6,106 nt of DNA from Bacteroidales bacterium (GTDB lineage: Bacteria; Bacteroidota; Bacteroidia; Bacteroidales; UBA932): NCBI GenBank assembly GCA_004552115.1, contig SFPH01000063.1, positions 1 to 6,106 of the forward strand. Direction: 5' to 3'. A program made the position numbers and the translations under genes. The notes under the pieces were generated by a model. The model was not told where the DNA came from and did no database searches. It worked only from the letters and a program-made list of their open reading frames with translations. Below are positions 5,094 through 6,106 of the stretch, piece after piece (within the stretch, counting starts at the first letter, position 1; each line of letters opens with the position of its first letter).

Positions 5094-6106
5094 ATGAAGA
5101 AGAAACCGAAATTATCATTTTGGCAGATATGGAATCTCAGCTTCGGATTCCTCGGAGTGCAGATTGGATATTCCCTGCAGAATTCCAACACATCCAGCAT
5201 TCTCCAGTCTCTCGGAGCTGACCTCAGCCATCTCAGCTATTTCTGGCTCGCAGCCCCTATTGCCGGACTCATCATCCAGCCTATCGTGGGAATGTTCTCC
5301 GACGGCACCTGGACGAGATTCGGCCGCAGGATCCCATACATCCTCGGCGGAGCCATCATTTCCACCATCGCTCTCCTTCTCATGCCGAACTGCCCGACGC
5401 TTCTGGCATTCGCCCCGCTTGCGATGGGAGCCCTCATCCTCCTGTTCATGGACCTGTCCTTCAACATCACGATGCAGCCGTTCAGGGCCCTCGTGACCGA
5501 TATGCTGGACGACTCGCAGAAGACCGAGGGATTCGTGATCCAGACCTTCCTCATCAACCTCGGAGCAGTCATCGGAGCACTCCTGCCTCTCATCATGACA
5601 TGGTGCGGAGTTTCCGACGCGGCGGTTGAAGGCGGCGTTTCCAGGCACATTGCCTACTCCTACTACATCGGAGGCGGCATTCTCCTGCTCACCGTTCTCG
5701 TTACCGCCTTCAAGGTAAAGGAATACCCTCCGGCCGAATTCGCAATGTACAACGGAAGCGGGGAAACAGCCGTGGAGGAGAAGAAGCCGGGATTCATCAC
5801 CCTGATGAAGAACATCCCGTCCACCATGCTCCAGCTCGGAGTCACCCAGTTCTTCTCCTGGGCAGCCCTCTTCCTGATGTGGAACTATCTCAAGCCTCTC
5901 ATCACCAGCTCTTTCATTGACGCAGCCGGGACAATGGTAAACACCGGGGCGGCAGAGACCTGGACCGGAGTGCTCAATGCTGTCTATCCGGTACCGGCCT
6001 GCATTGCGTCAATCTTCATGACCCAGATTGCCAACCGCTTCGGCAACAAGCCGGTCTATGCGGCCTGCCTTCTCAGCGGAGCATTGGGATATCTCGGCCT
6101 CACCCT
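5094..6106 (+). CDS. SLC45-like MFS sugar transporter, cut by the right edge
   Basis: The frame from the ATG at 5094-5096 stays open to the window end (337 codons plus two bases), so the C-terminal part is missing. The start MKKKPKLSFWQIWNLSFGFL is the usual N-terminus of Bacteroidota SLC45-type carriers, with a short basic tail and then helix 1. The MFS loop 2-3 signature appears as GMFSDGTWTRFGRRIPY (66-82), followed by NITMQPFRALVTDM (124-137) and QFFSWAALFLMW (252-263), all typical of this sucrose/maltose proton symporter group. About eight membrane helices are visible, with a hydrophilic central loop at about 208-240. The likely role is inner-membrane uptake of maltose, maltooligosaccharides or another di/oligosaccharide; the substrate cannot be read from the sequence. 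Members of this group often lie next to maltose or starch genes, in line with malQ nearby. No Shine-Dalgarno sequence precedes the ATG. The gene is divergent from the kinase and may be its regulatory target. Confidence 0.88.
   Translation, partial: MKKKPKLSFWQIWNLSFGFLGVQIGYSLQNSNTSSILQSLGADLSHLSYFWLAAPIAGLIIQPIVGMFSDGTWTRFGRRIPYILGGAIISTIALLLMPNCPTLLAFAPLAMGALILLFMDLSFNITMQPFRALVTDMLDDSQKTEGFVIQTFLINLGAVIGALLPLIMTWCGVSDAAVEGGVSRHIAYSYYIGGGILLLTVLVTAFKVKEYPPAEFAMYNGSGETAVEEKKPGFITLMKNIPSTMLQLGVTQFFSWAALFLMWNYLKPLITSSFIDAAGTMVNTGAAETWTGVLNAVYPVPACIASIFMTQIANRFGNKPVYAACLLSGALGYLGLT

Noticed and set aside
5115..5648. Minus-strand frames of 177 and 137 codons antisense to the transporter.
   Set aside because: The plus-strand frame gives a clear MFS protein; the antisense products are low-complexity and charged with no motif.

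Overview
The window looks like part of a gut or rumen type Bacteroidota (probably Bacteroidales) genome. The evidence is a DPE2-like 4-alpha-glucanotransferase with an N-terminal starch-binding-type domain, a LytS/LytTR two-component pair, an SLC45-type sugar transporter, start codons without Shine-Dalgarno sequences, and TAnnTTTG-like promoter elements. The first ~620 bases do not fit this picture. They are lower in GC (22/60 and 25/60 in two hand-counted blocks, against 39/60 in a block of malQ) and encode most of a TatD-family metallohydrolase, perhaps spirochaete-like (weakly held). This piece is joined in frame to malQ at about base 622-642, in the middle of a domain on both sides, so an assembly chimera is the simplest reading.

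Layout: (1) 1-~624 (+): TatD hydrolase fragment, open at the left edge and lacking its C-terminal ~50-60 residues. (2) ~625-2718 (+): malQ, missing its first few tens of residues and its own promoter, with a complete GH77 catalytic domain. (3) 2724-3473 (-): LytTR-type response regulator, ending 5 bases from the end of malQ in convergent orientation. (4) 3488-4891 (-): multi-pass membrane histidine kinase of the LytS/YpdA/BtsS type, 14 bases upstream of the regulator and in the same operon. (5) 4892-5093: a 202-base divergent intergenic region packed with candidate regulatory structure. (6) 5094-6106 (+): SLC45-like MFS sugar transporter, cut by the right edge.

The MFS carrier and MalQ would plausibly cooperate in uptake and disproportionation of maltose or maltooligosaccharides, and the kinase/regulator pair between them is a candidate sensor system for that pathway. 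The main new observation is an imperfect direct repeat, CCATCCGTCA-N11-CCGTTCGTCA (4961-4991). It has the two-turn spacing known for LytTR regulators and sits just upstream of a TAnnTTTG box (5023-5030) that serves the transporter and has no -33 TTTG element. This would make the locus a Bacteroidota counterpart of the E. coli YpdAB-yhjX and BtsSR-btsT systems, where a LytS/LytTR pair switches on one transporter. That is an inference from sequence and needs experimental support.
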